20,604 nucleotides of DNA, taken from positions 34,258-54,861 of the forward strand of contig DDEV01000070.1 in NCBI GenBank assembly GCA_002336855.1, given 5' to 3'. The notes under the pieces were generated by a model that saw nothing but the letters and a program-made list of their open reading frames with translations, did no database searches and was not told the origin of the DNA. A program made the position numbers and the translations under genes. The first letter of the stretch is position 1. Every line of letters starts with the position of its first letter. Origin of the DNA: Leucobacter sp. UBA1945 (GTDB taxonomy: Bacteria; Actinomycetota; Actinomycetes; Actinomycetales; Microbacteriaceae). Below are positions 1 through 6,081 of this stretch, in pieces.

Positions 1-384
1 CCGATCATCAACGAGAACGACACCGTCGCGACGCACGAGATTCGCTTTGGAGATAACGACAGGCTCGCGGCACTCGTCGCCAAACTGGTCGGCGCCGACC
101 ATCTCGTGCTGCTCTCTGACGTCGATGCGCTCTATACGGCGCCTCCGCAGCTTCCTGGGGCGACGAGGATCGCCCATGTCGCCTATGGTGACAAGCTCGA
201 TGGGGTGCAAATCGGTGCCACGCAGTCCGGCTGGGGCACAGGGGGTGCCGCAACAAAGGTTCAGGCCGCTCGGCTTGCTGCAGACGCGGGCACCTCGGTG
301 CTGCTCACCGAGACCCGGCTGCTCGCAGCGGTGCTTGACGGCGAGCCGCACGGAACACATTTCGAGGCGGCTCCGAAGGCCTAA
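1..384 (+). CDS. proB: Glutamate 5-kinase, 3' part (no PUA domain)
   Basis: The last 127 residues of ProB, which phosphorylates L-glutamate with ATP in the first step of proline synthesis in the cytoplasm. The window opens inside the amino-acid-kinase fold at the family signature PIINENDTVA, followed by FGDNDRLAALVA and the LLSDVDALYT segment. The GWGTGGAATKVQAA stretch is the conserved late kinase motif. The protein stops just after GTHFEAAPKA, exactly where E. coli ProB continues into its C-terminal PUA domain, so this is the short form without PUA. The 5' part lies outside the window. proA follows after 9 bases on the same strand, so the two probably form one unit. The identity is certain; only the full length is unknown. 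Confidence 0.96.
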   Translation, partial: PIINENDTVATHEIRFGDNDRLAALVAKLVGADHLVLLSDVDALYTAPPQLPGATRIAHVAYGDKLDGVQIGATQSGWGTGGAATKVQAARLAADAGTSVLLTETRLLAAVLDGEPHGTHFEAAPKA

Positions 385-387
385 GCT
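382..387 (+). promoter_or_regulatory. Possible -10 element for a leaderless proA transcript
   Basis: TAAGCT overlaps the proB stop codon and ends 6 bases before the proA ATG, which has no Shine-Dalgarno sequence. A fitting -35 box is not clear. It matches the TAnnnT-plus-6-to-9-bases pattern seen at several other genes here. Low confidence, since proA can be read from the proB message. Confidence 0.25.
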
Positions 388-393
388 TGGTGC

Positions 394-1644
394 ATGAGCA
401 CTGACGCATTTCTCGACAAACTCGCGCGCGCGCGAGCGGCTTCGCGCGGTTTGGCAACGGCCACCACGGCGAAAAAGAACGAGGCCCTCGCGGCGATCGC
501 AGATGCGATCGAGGGTGCTGTTCCAGAGATCGTTGCTGCAAACGAGCTCGACCTGGCGCGCGGGCGCGAAGAACAGATCGGTGAAGGCCTGCTCGACAGG
601 CTGCTGCTTGACGAGGCGCGGCTTCGCGGCCTCGCCGCAGCGGTGCGAGACGTCATCGGACTCGCCGATCCGGTCGGCGAGGTCGTGCGTGGCAGCACGC
701 TCGCAAACGGGGTGCAGCTGACGCAGGTTCGGGTGCCGTTCGGTGTGGTCGGCGCAATTTACGAGGCTCGCCCCAATGTGACCGTCGATATTGCGGCGCT
801 CGCGCTGAAAAGCGGCAACGGCGCGGTGCTGCGCGGAGGCACCGCGGCCGAGCACTCGAATCGTGTGCTGGTCGGGCTGATCCAACGCGCCATCAGCAGC
901 ACCGGCCTCGACGGCGATGTAGTGCAAACTATCGACGAGTTCGGCCGGGAAGGGGCGGCGCGCCTGATGCGGGCTCGCGGCTACATCGATGTGCTGATCC
1001 CACGCGGCTCTGCAGGGCTCATCTCTGCGGTGGTGCAAGAATCGACGGTTCCGGTCATCGAAACCGGTTCGGGACTGGTGCACGTGTTCGTCGACGCCAG
1101 CGCTGACGAGCAGAAGGCGCTCGCGATCGTCAAGAACTCGAAGACGCACCGGCCGAGTGTTTGCAACGCTGCCGAGACACTGCTCGTGCACCGCGATGCG
1201 GCCGAGCGACTGCTGCCGAAGCTCGCCACCGTACTGCTAGACGAGCATGTCGCGCTCTATGGCGACGCGCCGTCGCGCTCACTCGCCGAGGGAATCGCCG
1301 AGGCGGCTGATGAGGTGTGGTCGACTGAGCACCACGCGCTCGAAATGGGGGTCAAGGTCGTCGAATCGCTCGACGAGGCGCTGGCGCATATCGAGCGCTA
1401 TTCGACCAGGCACACCGAGTCGATCGTGACCGAAGACTACGAGAATGCGCAGCGTTTTCTCGCCGAAGTCGACTCAGCCGTGGTGATGGTCAACGCTTCG
1501 ACGAGGTTCACCGATGGGGGAGAGTTCGGCTTCGGGGCAGAGGTCGGCATCTCGACTCAGAAGCTGCACGCACGCGGCCCCATGGGCTTGCCCGAGCTGA
1601 CCAGCACCAAGTGGCTCGTGCGCGGCAACGGCCAGATTCGGTGA
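394..1644 (+). CDS. proA: Gamma-glutamyl phosphate reductase
   Basis: 416 residues, normal length for ProA. It reduces gamma-glutamyl phosphate with NADPH to glutamate semialdehyde, the second step of proline synthesis, and works with ProB. Visible signatures are VPFGVVGAIYEARPNVT, the SGNGAVLRGG turn, VPVIETGSG, and the aldehyde-dehydrogenase-type nucleophile Cys257 in SVCNAAETLL. The C-terminal GGEFGFGAEVGIST and LHARGPMGL motifs are intact. There is no good Shine-Dalgarno before the ATG. Instead a TAAGCT hexamer ends 6 bases upstream, which might allow a separate leaderless transcript, although read-through from proB is the simpler view. Confidence 0.98.
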   Translation: MSTDAFLDKLARARAASRGLATATTAKKNEALAAIADAIEGAVPEIVAANELDLARGREEQIGEGLLDRLLLDEARLRGLAAAVRDVIGLADPVGEVVRGSTLANGVQLTQVRVPFGVVGAIYEARPNVTVDIAALALKSGNGAVLRGGTAAEHSNRVLVGLIQRAISSTGLDGDVVQTIDEFGREGAARLMRARGYIDVLIPRGSAGLISAVVQESTVPVIETGSGLVHVFVDASADEQKALAIVKNSKTHRPSVCNAAETLLVHRDAAERLLPKLATVLLDEHVALYGDAPSRSLAEGIAEAADEVWSTEHHALEMGVKVVESLDEALAHIERYSTRHTESIVTEDYENAQRFLAEVDSAVVMVNASTRFTDGGEFGFGAEVGISTQKLHARGPMGLPELTSTKWLVRGNGQIR

Positions 1645-1661
1645 GTTCGCTCGCAGCCCGC

Positions 1662-1667
1662 TAGACT
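1662..1667 (+). promoter_or_regulatory. Possible -10 box upstream of the small membrane protein and nadD
   Basis: TAGACT lies in the 61-base gap after proA, 38 bases before the ATG at 1706. The same hexamer precedes the genes at 17234 and 18006. A weak TTCGGT sits 19 bases upstream. It would start the small membrane protein-nadD-acidic protein-rsfS transcript. Confidence 0.35.
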
Positions 1668-1705
1668 ATTGCTATTCAACCAACGTTCTCATCGCAGGGG
1701 TATTG

Positions 1706-1915
1706 ATGTCAGTTCTCGCCACGATCGCTGTTGCAGCTGAAGAAGCGCACCATCTCAACGAGTTGTGGATGCCAGCACCGCTGTTCGGCGTGGTCATGTT
1801 TGCATTCTTCGTCGCGTGCGCCGCGGTTACCTTCAGCTTCCGCGACGTAGCAAACAGGCATGCAGAGAAGGCCGAGGCCTACGCCCGTGAGCACGGCGCC
1901 CAGCAGCACCACTAA
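1706..1915 (+). CDS. Small single-pass membrane protein, unknown function
   Basis: 69 residues. I do not recognise a named family. After a short N-terminal stretch with EEAHHLNELWMPA comes one hydrophobic segment (about residues 23-43, PLFGVVMFAFFVACAAVTFSF). A charged tail rich in His, Glu and Ala follows and ends in HGAQQHH. A GGGG stretch 5 bases before the ATG at 1706 supports this start over the TTG at 1703. The 3' end overlaps the probable GTG start of nadD by 29 bases in another frame, so translation of the two may be coupled. Its place next to nadD suggests a conserved housekeeping neighbour rather than random sequence. Confidence 0.75.
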   Translation: MSVLATIAVAAEEAHHLNELWMPAPLFGVVMFAFFVACAAVTFSFRDVANRHAEKAEAYAREHGAQQHH

Positions 1916-2516
1916 GGCGCCAGCGGCGCAGTCGCGCCGCATCGGGGTGATGGGCGGTACCTTCGACCCCGTGCACCACGGCCACCTGGTGGCCGCGAGC
2001 GAAGTAGCTGCGAAGTTCGAGCTCGATGAGGTCATCTTCGTGCCCACCGGGCAACCCTGGCAGAAAGCCAAGGTGAGCCTGAGCGAGCACCGCTATCTGA
2101 TGACCGTCATCGCTACCGCTTCGAACCCTCGCTTCACCGTGAGCCGGGTCGATATCGATCGAGACGGCCCAACTTATACGGTCGATACCCTGCGTGATTT
2201 GCGCGCTCAGTTTCCGAATGACGAGCTCTTCTTCATCTCGGGTGCCGACGCGGTCGCGCAGATCGTGAGCTGGAAAGACAAAGACGAGCTATGGGATTTG
2301 GCGCACTTCATCGGTGTGTCGCGGCCCGGGCATGAGCTCTCGCTTTCAGGATTATCGGGCAAACACGTAAGCTTGTTAGAAGTGCCTGCGCTGGCGATCT
2401 CTTCGACAGACTGTCGAAGTCGAGTGTCTCGCGGACATCCGGTCTGGTACCTGGTGCCTGACGGAGTCGTCCAATACATCGCCAAGCACCGCTTGTACAC
2501 CGATGGAAGTGACTGA
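1887..2516 (+). CDS. nadD: Nicotinate-nucleotide adenylyltransferase
   Basis: 209 residues from GTG 1887. It transfers AMP from ATP to nicotinate mononucleotide to give deamido-NAD, a required step of NAD synthesis. The nucleotidyltransferase signature GGTFDPVHHGHL is near the N terminus, with HHGH as the catalytic motif. FVPTGQPWQK, GPTYTVDTLRDL and FFISGADAV follow. The C-terminal ISSTDCRSRV matches the family's ISSTxIR phosphate-binding motif. GTG 1887 has GAGG 9 bases upstream. An in-frame ATG at 1860 would add nine residues and lie deeper in the previous gene, so it is less likely. The gene after it starts 3 bases past its stop. Confidence 0.95.
   Translation: MSTAPSSTTKAPAAQSRRIGVMGGTFDPVHHGHLVAASEVAAKFELDEVIFVPTGQPWQKAKVSLSEHRYLMTVIATASNPRFTVSRVDIDRDGPTYTVDTLRDLRAQFPNDELFFISGADAVAQIVSWKDKDELWDLAHFIGVSRPGHELSLSGLSGKHVSLLEVPALAISSTDCRSRVSRGHPVWYLVPDGVVQYIAKHRLYTDGSD
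2401..2419. repeat. 19-base perfect palindrome inside nadD
   Basis: Arms CTTCGACAG (2401-2409) and CTGTCGAAG (2411-2419) around a single A. It lies over the codons for the ISSTDCRSR motif of nadD. It could be coincidence imposed by the protein motif, a protein-binding site, or an RNA hairpin. Confidence 0.6.
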
Positions 2517-2519
2517 CGC

Positions 2520-3866
2520 ATGACTGATCAAGACGAGAGCCGCCCACTGAGCCGGCGCGAAATACGTCTGCGCGAAATGGCTGCCGCTGGAGTGGCGCCC
2601 GAAGAGACGCCAGCGCCACAAGAAGCTGTTGCTGCGGGCGACACCGCGACCGATGCCTCGGACGACATCGAGATCTCACTCTTTGACGAGACTGGCCGCC
2701 AGCGCAGCCGGCGCGAGCTGCGTGCCCTGCGCGAGCAGGCGCTTGCTGAGCGGGCTGCTGCTCAGCAAGAGGCCGCGAGTGCTGTCGAGGCTGAGCCGGA
2801 GCCCGAGCCCGAGATGGTCGAGCCGGATCCCGCTCAAGCCGAGGCCGTCGAGCCCGAGCCTGATCACGACCCAGTCGAGGTAGAGCCCGAGCCTGCTGCC
2901 GAAGAGCCTGATGCAGAAGAGGCCCAGCCGGAGCTCGTGCTGCCCGAGACCGTTGCGTTTGATGTCATCGCTGATCAGCAGCCTGAGCCCGCCAATGATT
3001 TCGCGGCGCTCCTGCATGAGATCGCTGCAGAGAACGCCTCTGCGTTGAGTGAAGCTGAAGTCTTTGCCGAGCCAGACAGGGTGCCTGAGTCCGAGACCGC
3101 GGCCAAGCCTCAGGTTCAGGCTGAGCCGGAGGTTGAGCCGGTGGCTCAGACCGAGCCCGATGTCCCAGCTGAGCCCGAGATCCAGGCTGAACCTGAGATT
3201 GAGCCAGAAGCCGCGGTCGAGGCAGAGGCAGCGCCTGCAGCGGCTGCTGAAGACTTCGAGGCTCACGACTACGCTGCTCCCGTTTCGGCTGCTCCGAGCC
3301 AGGGTTACTCGTTTCCTGACATTGCTCCGCTCGATGAGGGGCAGTCGATCTTCGACGATCCTGCACTTCAGGTCATGAATGCGCAGGGAGCACAGACGGG
3401 CCCCGACACCGGTGACGGGCGAGGCTTCGACGATCTCATCACGCGGGCGGTGGCACAGGAGGGTGCTGCGAGTTCTACTAACACCTCCGCGCTGATTCTG
3501 CCGTCCATGCCCGAGACTGACGGCCTTTCTGGGCCACTCGGCGAAACCGGTGAGCTCTTCGTGACCGGTTCGTTCGAGTTGCCGAAGTCGCTCAGCGAAA
3601 CCGGTGGGCATGCCGCGCTGCACGACTCGGTCGAGGCAGATCCGCTCGATGAGCTCGGGTTCGCTGAGGCAACTCCGACCGGAATGATGGCACCCGTCTC
3701 TGCCTCGCGTGCGGTGAGCGCGCGCAGCGTGCAGGGTGCTTTCGTTGCCGAGGCAACGAAAGATAAGAGCAAGATGCCGGTGGTATTGATCGCCACCGGT
3801 GGAGTATTGGTGCTCGGCGCTGCAGGCCTGATTGTCTGGGCAGCGGCGAGCGGACTGTTTGGATGA
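2520..3866 (+). CDS. Acidic Glu-Pro-rich protein with C-terminal membrane anchor
   Basis: 448 residues, function not known to me. It starts with a basic motif LSRREIRLREM, and a second related motif RSRRELRALREQ follows near residue 60. Then comes a long acidic, low-complexity stretch (about residues 84-250) of EPEPEPE- and AEPE-type repeats, probably disordered. The next 160 residues are less biased (LILPSMPETDGL, GELFVTGSFELPKS). The protein ends with one strong membrane segment (about 418-445, VVLIATGGVLVLGAAGLIVWA) and a four-residue tail. The topology is therefore probably a large cytoplasmic, tail-anchored part. The ATG is 3 bases after the nadD stop, and its stop overlaps the rsfS start as ATGA, so all three genes are likely co-translated. 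Antisense ORFs here are shadows of the biased codons. Confidence 0.88.
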   Translation: MTDQDESRPLSRREIRLREMAAAGVAPEETPAPQEAVAAGDTATDASDDIEISLFDETGRQRSRRELRALREQALAERAAAQQEAASAVEAEPEPEPEMVEPDPAQAEAVEPEPDHDPVEVEPEPAAEEPDAEEAQPELVLPETVAFDVIADQQPEPANDFAALLHEIAAENASALSEAEVFAEPDRVPESETAAKPQVQAEPEVEPVAQTEPDVPAEPEIQAEPEIEPEAAVEAEAAPAAAAEDFEAHDYAAPVSAAPSQGYSFPDIAPLDEGQSIFDDPALQVMNAQGAQTGPDTGDGRGFDDLITRAVAQEGAASSTNTSALILPSMPETDGLSGPLGETGELFVTGSFELPKSLSETGGHAALHDSVEADPLDELGFAEATPTGMMAPVSASRAVSARSVQGAFVAEATKDKSKMPVVLIATGGVLVLGAAGLIVWAAASGLFG

Positions 3867-4276
3867 GTGTGGAAGTAACAGATCAGACCCTTGAGAGTCT
3901 CCGTATCGCGGTGCGTGCTGCGGACAGCAAGGGAGCGACGGCTCCCGTCGCATTGAGCGTGAGCGAGCTTTTCCCGCTCGCTGACGCGTTTCTAATCGTC
4001 ACGGGCAGTGTTGAGCGCAATGTGCAGGCGATCTCAGACGAGATTGAAGACGAGCTCAACCAGTCGGGTGTGCGCACGATTCGTCGCGAGGGTCGCGAGA
4101 GCGGTCGCTGGGTGCTGCTCGATTTTGGTGACCTCATCGTGCACGTGTTTCACCAGGAAGAGCGTGAGTTCTACGGGCTCGAGCGGCTCTGGAAGGACTG
4201 CCCGACGGTCGACGTCGCGGCCATGCTCGAGGTCGCCCCGAATTTGCAATCGCAAGGCTCGAATGGTGTAGAGTAG
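3863..4276 (+). CDS. rsfS: Ribosomal silencing factor RsfS (Iojap family)
   Basis: 137 residues, usual length. RsfS binds ribosomal protein L14 (uL14) on the 50S subunit and blocks joining to 30S, lowering translation in poor conditions. Family hallmarks are ADAFLIVTGSVERNVQAISDEIED in the first half, and GRWVLLDFGDLIVHVF followed by EEREFYGLERLW in the second. The start ATG overlaps the stop of the preceding acidic membrane protein (ATGA at 3863-3866). Genomes very often place rsfS just after nadD; here one gene separates them. tRNA-Ala begins 35 bases after the stop. Confidence 0.96.
   Translation: MSVEVTDQTLESLRIAVRAADSKGATAPVALSVSELFPLADAFLIVTGSVERNVQAISDEIEDELNQSGVRTIRREGRESGRWVLLDFGDLIVHVFHQEEREFYGLERLWKDCPTVDVAAMLEVAPNLQSQGSNGVE
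4244..4274 (+). promoter_or_regulatory. Possible tRNA-Ala promoter inside the rsfS end
   Basis: TTGCAA at 4244-4249 and TAGAGT at 4269-4274, 19 bases apart, precede tRNA-Ala by 37 bases. The -10 fit is moderate and the spacing long. The tRNA may equally be transcribed with rsfS. Confidence 0.35.
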
Positions 4277-4311
4277 AGGGGTTGTCGGGGGAGAATTCTT
4301 CCGACTTCCAC

Positions 4312-4384
4312 GGGTCTGTGGCGCAGTTGGTAGCGCACCTGCATGGCATGCAGGGGGTCAGGGGTTCGAATCCCCTCAGATCCA
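4312..4384 (+). tRNA. tRNA-Ala (anticodon GGC)
   Basis: 73 bases with a full cloverleaf. The acceptor arms GGGTCTG and CAGATCC pair over seven positions and include the G3-U70 wobble that marks alanine tRNAs. The anticodon arm is CCTGC / loop ATGGCAT / GCAGG, giving anticodon GGC. The T-arm loop is GGTTCGAATCC-like. The discriminator is A. CCA is not encoded: the bases after 4384 are CTC. Confidence 0.97.
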
Positions 4385-4403
4385 CTCAGAAGAATGTTAT
4401 GAG

Positions 4404-4432
4404 AATCGCCGGCATCGTAGATGTCGGCGATT
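4404..4432 (+). terminator. Hairpin terminator after tRNA-Ala
   Basis: Arms AATCGCCGGCATC and GATGTCGGCGATT pair over 13 positions with one G-U wobble, around a 3-base loop GTA. It begins 19 bases after the tRNA. The bases that follow, GCTGTTTC, are only mildly T-rich. Confidence 0.65.
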
Positions 4433-4487
4433 GCTGTTTCGGCAAGGCTCAAGTCTCGACCGCATTCGTGTCGCCGCTGCGGCGACG

Positions 4488-4652
4488 GTGAGGCCGGCGC
4501 TGTCAGTCTGGGAGGCTGCGCTGTACCGGCGTCGAGGGCGTCCAGCTGCGTTCGTGGAGCCGTTGAGCGCCAACGAGAATCAGATCGCGTGCGAGATCTG
4601 GCTTGCGATCTACCTCATTGCCCGGGGTCTGCGCGGCGCTTCGGGGGAATAG
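4488..4652 (+). CDS. Possible small protein, unknown function
   Basis: 54 codons from GTG 4488; an in-frame TTG at 4431 would give 73 residues but sits in the terminator hairpin. I recognise no family. The predicted sequence has a plausible helix-rich character (SVWEAALYRRRGRPAAF, then ENQIACEIWLAIYLIARGL). Third codon positions are mostly G or C, as in real genes here, and the stop lies in the loop of a perfect hairpin at 4631-4660. Against it: no Shine-Dalgarno and no clear promoter. The region 4433-4670 holds nothing else that I can see. Confidence 0.4.
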   Translation: MRPALSVWEAALYRRRGRPAAFVEPLSANENQIACEIWLAIYLIARGLRGASGE

Positions 4653-4660
4653 CGCCGCGC
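4631..4660. terminator. Perfect 10-base-pair hairpin between convergent ends
   Basis: GCGCGGCGCT (4631-4640) and AGCGCCGCGC (4651-4660) pair perfectly around a 10-base loop. The hairpin starts 11 bases beyond the TetR stop and contains the stop of the possible small ORF. There is no T run on either side, so if it is a terminator it is of the U-poor actinobacterial type and might work in both directions. Confidence 0.55.
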
Positions 4661-4670
4661 GAACGGGGGT

Positions 4671-5282
4671 TCAGGGGGCGGCTTGTGTGTTGATCGGAGC
4701 TCCGAGGCTCTCGAGCACCGCGATCAGGATCGTCTGCTCGTATGCCTCGTCGATCGCCTGCATGCCAGGAAGCACTGCACGGAAGAGCATGGGCGAGTAG
4801 AGCTGATCGACCACAAAATGTACATCGGCGATCGGTTCGATCTCGCCCCGCTGCACCGCACGCTCGAGCATCTCGATCACTGCAGTTCGCTGCTGCTGAA
4901 TGAATCGGGTGGAGAGGGCCTCGGCGGTGACGGGATCGCGAAAGCTTGCTTCGAGCACGAGCGGAATGAGGCCCTTCGCGAGCGGATGAGTGTACATCTC
5001 GCGCTGGGCGCGAAGAATCACCGTGAGGTCGCCGTGCAACGAGCCCGTGTCTTCGGTGGGGTCGGTTGCGAAATGAATCAGAATGACCTCGATGAAGAAA
5101 TGGCCGAGCGAGGCGTAGCGGCGATAGAACGCGTCTCGCGTCGTGCCTGCCCGAGAGATGAGCTTCTGCACACTGAATTCTCGAAGCGGAATCTCATTGA
5201 TGAGTTCTTCGAAGGCGCGCTCAAGATTCTGGTCGATCTCGGCGACGCGAGGGCGACCCAGGAGTTGGCTGGATTTCTTCAT
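4671..5282 (-). CDS. TetR/AcrR-family transcriptional regulator
   Basis: 203 residues, typical length. The N-terminal helix-turn-helix runs over about residues 12-60, with FSVQKLISRAGTTRDAFYRRYASLGHFF as the DNA-binding core of TetR proteins. The remaining part is helical and would bind a ligand and form dimers; its ligand cannot be told. The start codon overlaps a palindrome that also covers a good -10 box, so it very likely represses itself. A PAP2 phosphatase gene lies upstream on the same strand, 72 bases away, and no target gene is obvious next to it. The long ORF on the opposite strand is a shadow. Confidence 0.92.
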   Translation of the reverse strand: MKKSSQLLGRPRVAEIDQNLERAFEELINEIPLREFSVQKLISRAGTTRDAFYRRYASLGHFFIEVILIHFATDPTEDTGSLHGDLTVILRAQREMYTHPLAKGLIPLVLEASFRDPVTAEALSTRFIQQQRTAVIEMLERAVQRGEIEPIADVHFVVDQLYSPMLFRAVLPGMQAIDEAYEQTILIAVLESLGAPINTQAAP

Positions 5283-5319
5283 TACAAGATGATTGTAAGG
5301 TAAGTCACTGTCTCTGCAA
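5282..5319 (-). promoter_or_regulatory. TetR-gene promoter with palindromic operator
   Basis: On the minus strand, TTGCAG (5319-5314), 16 bases, then TACAAT (5297-5292, five of six consensus bases), then 9 bases to the ATG at 5282. This leaves no room for a Shine-Dalgarno, so the transcript is probably leaderless. The perfect inverted repeat TTACAA-5-TTGTAA (5282-5298) covers the -10 box and the first base of the start codon. A TetR dimer bound there would block RNA polymerase. Confidence 0.7.
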
Positions 5320-5354
5320 ATCGGGCGGGCTCACGGGCGTGCCGATGAACGCGG

Positions 5355-6032
5355 TCATGGCCCTGCCGCGGCTCGCGTGACTACGGCGCGCATGAGCACC
5401 GCGCGCACGAGCACGGCAACGGACCAGCCCAGCAGCGCGCCCGCGATAGTGTCACTGAGCCAGTGCACGTGCAGCGCGGTTCTGCTCCACATCATGAGGG
5501 TCACCCACGACACTGCCGCGATGATCACCCAGGCGCGGGACCGACGCGATCCGACGTGCGCGAGAGCCACCAGCGCGAGCCCGGTTGCAAGCGCCGCGGC
5601 GCCCATGGAGTGGCCAGACGGGTACGAGAACCCAGGCGGCTCGAGTAGCGCATCGAAGGGCCGTGGCCTTGCGATCAGCAGCTTGAGCAGCTCGCTGCAA
5701 GCGACACCGACCACGGCCGTCGTGGCGAGCACCACCGCGTTAACACGCGACCCGGAAACGAACAGCCACACTGCCGCGATGCCTACGCACAGCGAAACGC
5801 CGACAGCGCTTCCGGCGGCGGCGAGTGTCGCTGCGGCCGCGTAGCCCGCGCTCCCAGGATCAACTCCGATCATCGAGCGCCAATCGCTGTCGATGGCAAA
5901 CGGCTCGCCGCCGTGCAGCGCGATCCAGGCCCCAACTGCGCAGACGAGGGCAAGCGCAAGAATCGCGACGGCGATCGTTGCCGGGCGCGAGGTCACTCGC
6001 GAACCGGTAGTCGCTGGGATCGATGAGGTCAT
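5355..6032 (-). CDS. PAP2-family membrane phosphatase
   Basis: 225 residues with about six membrane segments. It has all three phosphatase motifs of the PAP2 superfamily: K117-x6-R124-P125 (KLLIARPRP), PSGH at 138-141, and S183-R184-x5-H190-x3-D194 (SRTALHVHWLSD). The two His residues and Asp form the catalytic relay that removes phosphate from lipids or from undecaprenyl pyrophosphate. The exact substrate cannot be decided. The start ATG at 6032 has TAACCT ending 6 bases upstream and no Shine-Dalgarno. The gene is divergent from an epimerase-like gene with only 49 bases between starts. Confidence 0.93.
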   Translation of the reverse strand: MTSSIPATTGSRVTSRPATIAVAILALALVCAVGAWIALHGGEPFAIDSDWRSMIGVDPGSAGYAAAATLAAAGSAVGVSLCVGIAAVWLFVSGSRVNAVVLATTAVVGVACSELLKLLIARPRPFDALLEPPGFSYPSGHSMGAAALATGLALVALAHVGSRRSRAWVIIAAVSWVTLMMWSRTALHVHWLSDTIAGALLGWSVAVLVRAVLMRAVVTRAAAGP

Positions 6033-6038
6033 GCTGAC

Positions 6039-6044
6039 AGGTTA
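6039..6044 (-). promoter_or_regulatory. Possible -10 box for the PAP2 gene
   Basis: TAACCT on the minus strand is followed by GTCAGC and the ATG. The same GTCAGC-ATG spacing appears at the YbaK-type gene at 16039. It suggests a leaderless transcript. No clear -35 was found. Confidence 0.35.
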
Positions 6045-6068
6045 TGCCTTGAATGCAGGTGAAGCCCG

Positions 6069-6074
6069 CATACT
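6069..6074 (+). promoter_or_regulatory. Possible -10 box for the epimerase-like gene
   Basis: CATACT, four of six consensus bases, ends 7 bases before the ATG at 6082. There is no Shine-Dalgarno. It would give a leaderless message facing away from the PAP2 promoter. Confidence 0.35.
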
Positions 6075-6081
6075 GGTGCGT

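Noticed and set aside
2816..3230. Tandem DNA repeat in the acidic gene
   Set aside because: The GAGCC-rich repetition reflects Glu-Pro and Ala-Glu codons and is not a regular array. It is neither CRISPR nor a mobile repeat.
2676..3953. 425-codon ORF on the minus strand opposite the acidic protein gene
   Set aside because: It is the shadow of repetitive Glu-Pro codons on the other strand; its Leu-Gly-Arg runs are the mirror of those repeats, and it shows no start signal or domain.
4312..4384. Integration site of a mobile element at tRNA-Ala
   Set aside because: No integrase and no repeated copy of the tRNA 3' end was seen downstream.
4683..5303. 206-codon plus-strand ORF opposite the TetR gene
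   Set aside because: Antisense shadow; the TetR protein has a clear helix-turn-helix and promoter.
5893..6081. N-terminal extension of the epimerase-like ORF
   Set aside because: It lies inside the divergent PAP2 gene, and the Rossmann fold starts exactly at the ATG at 6082.
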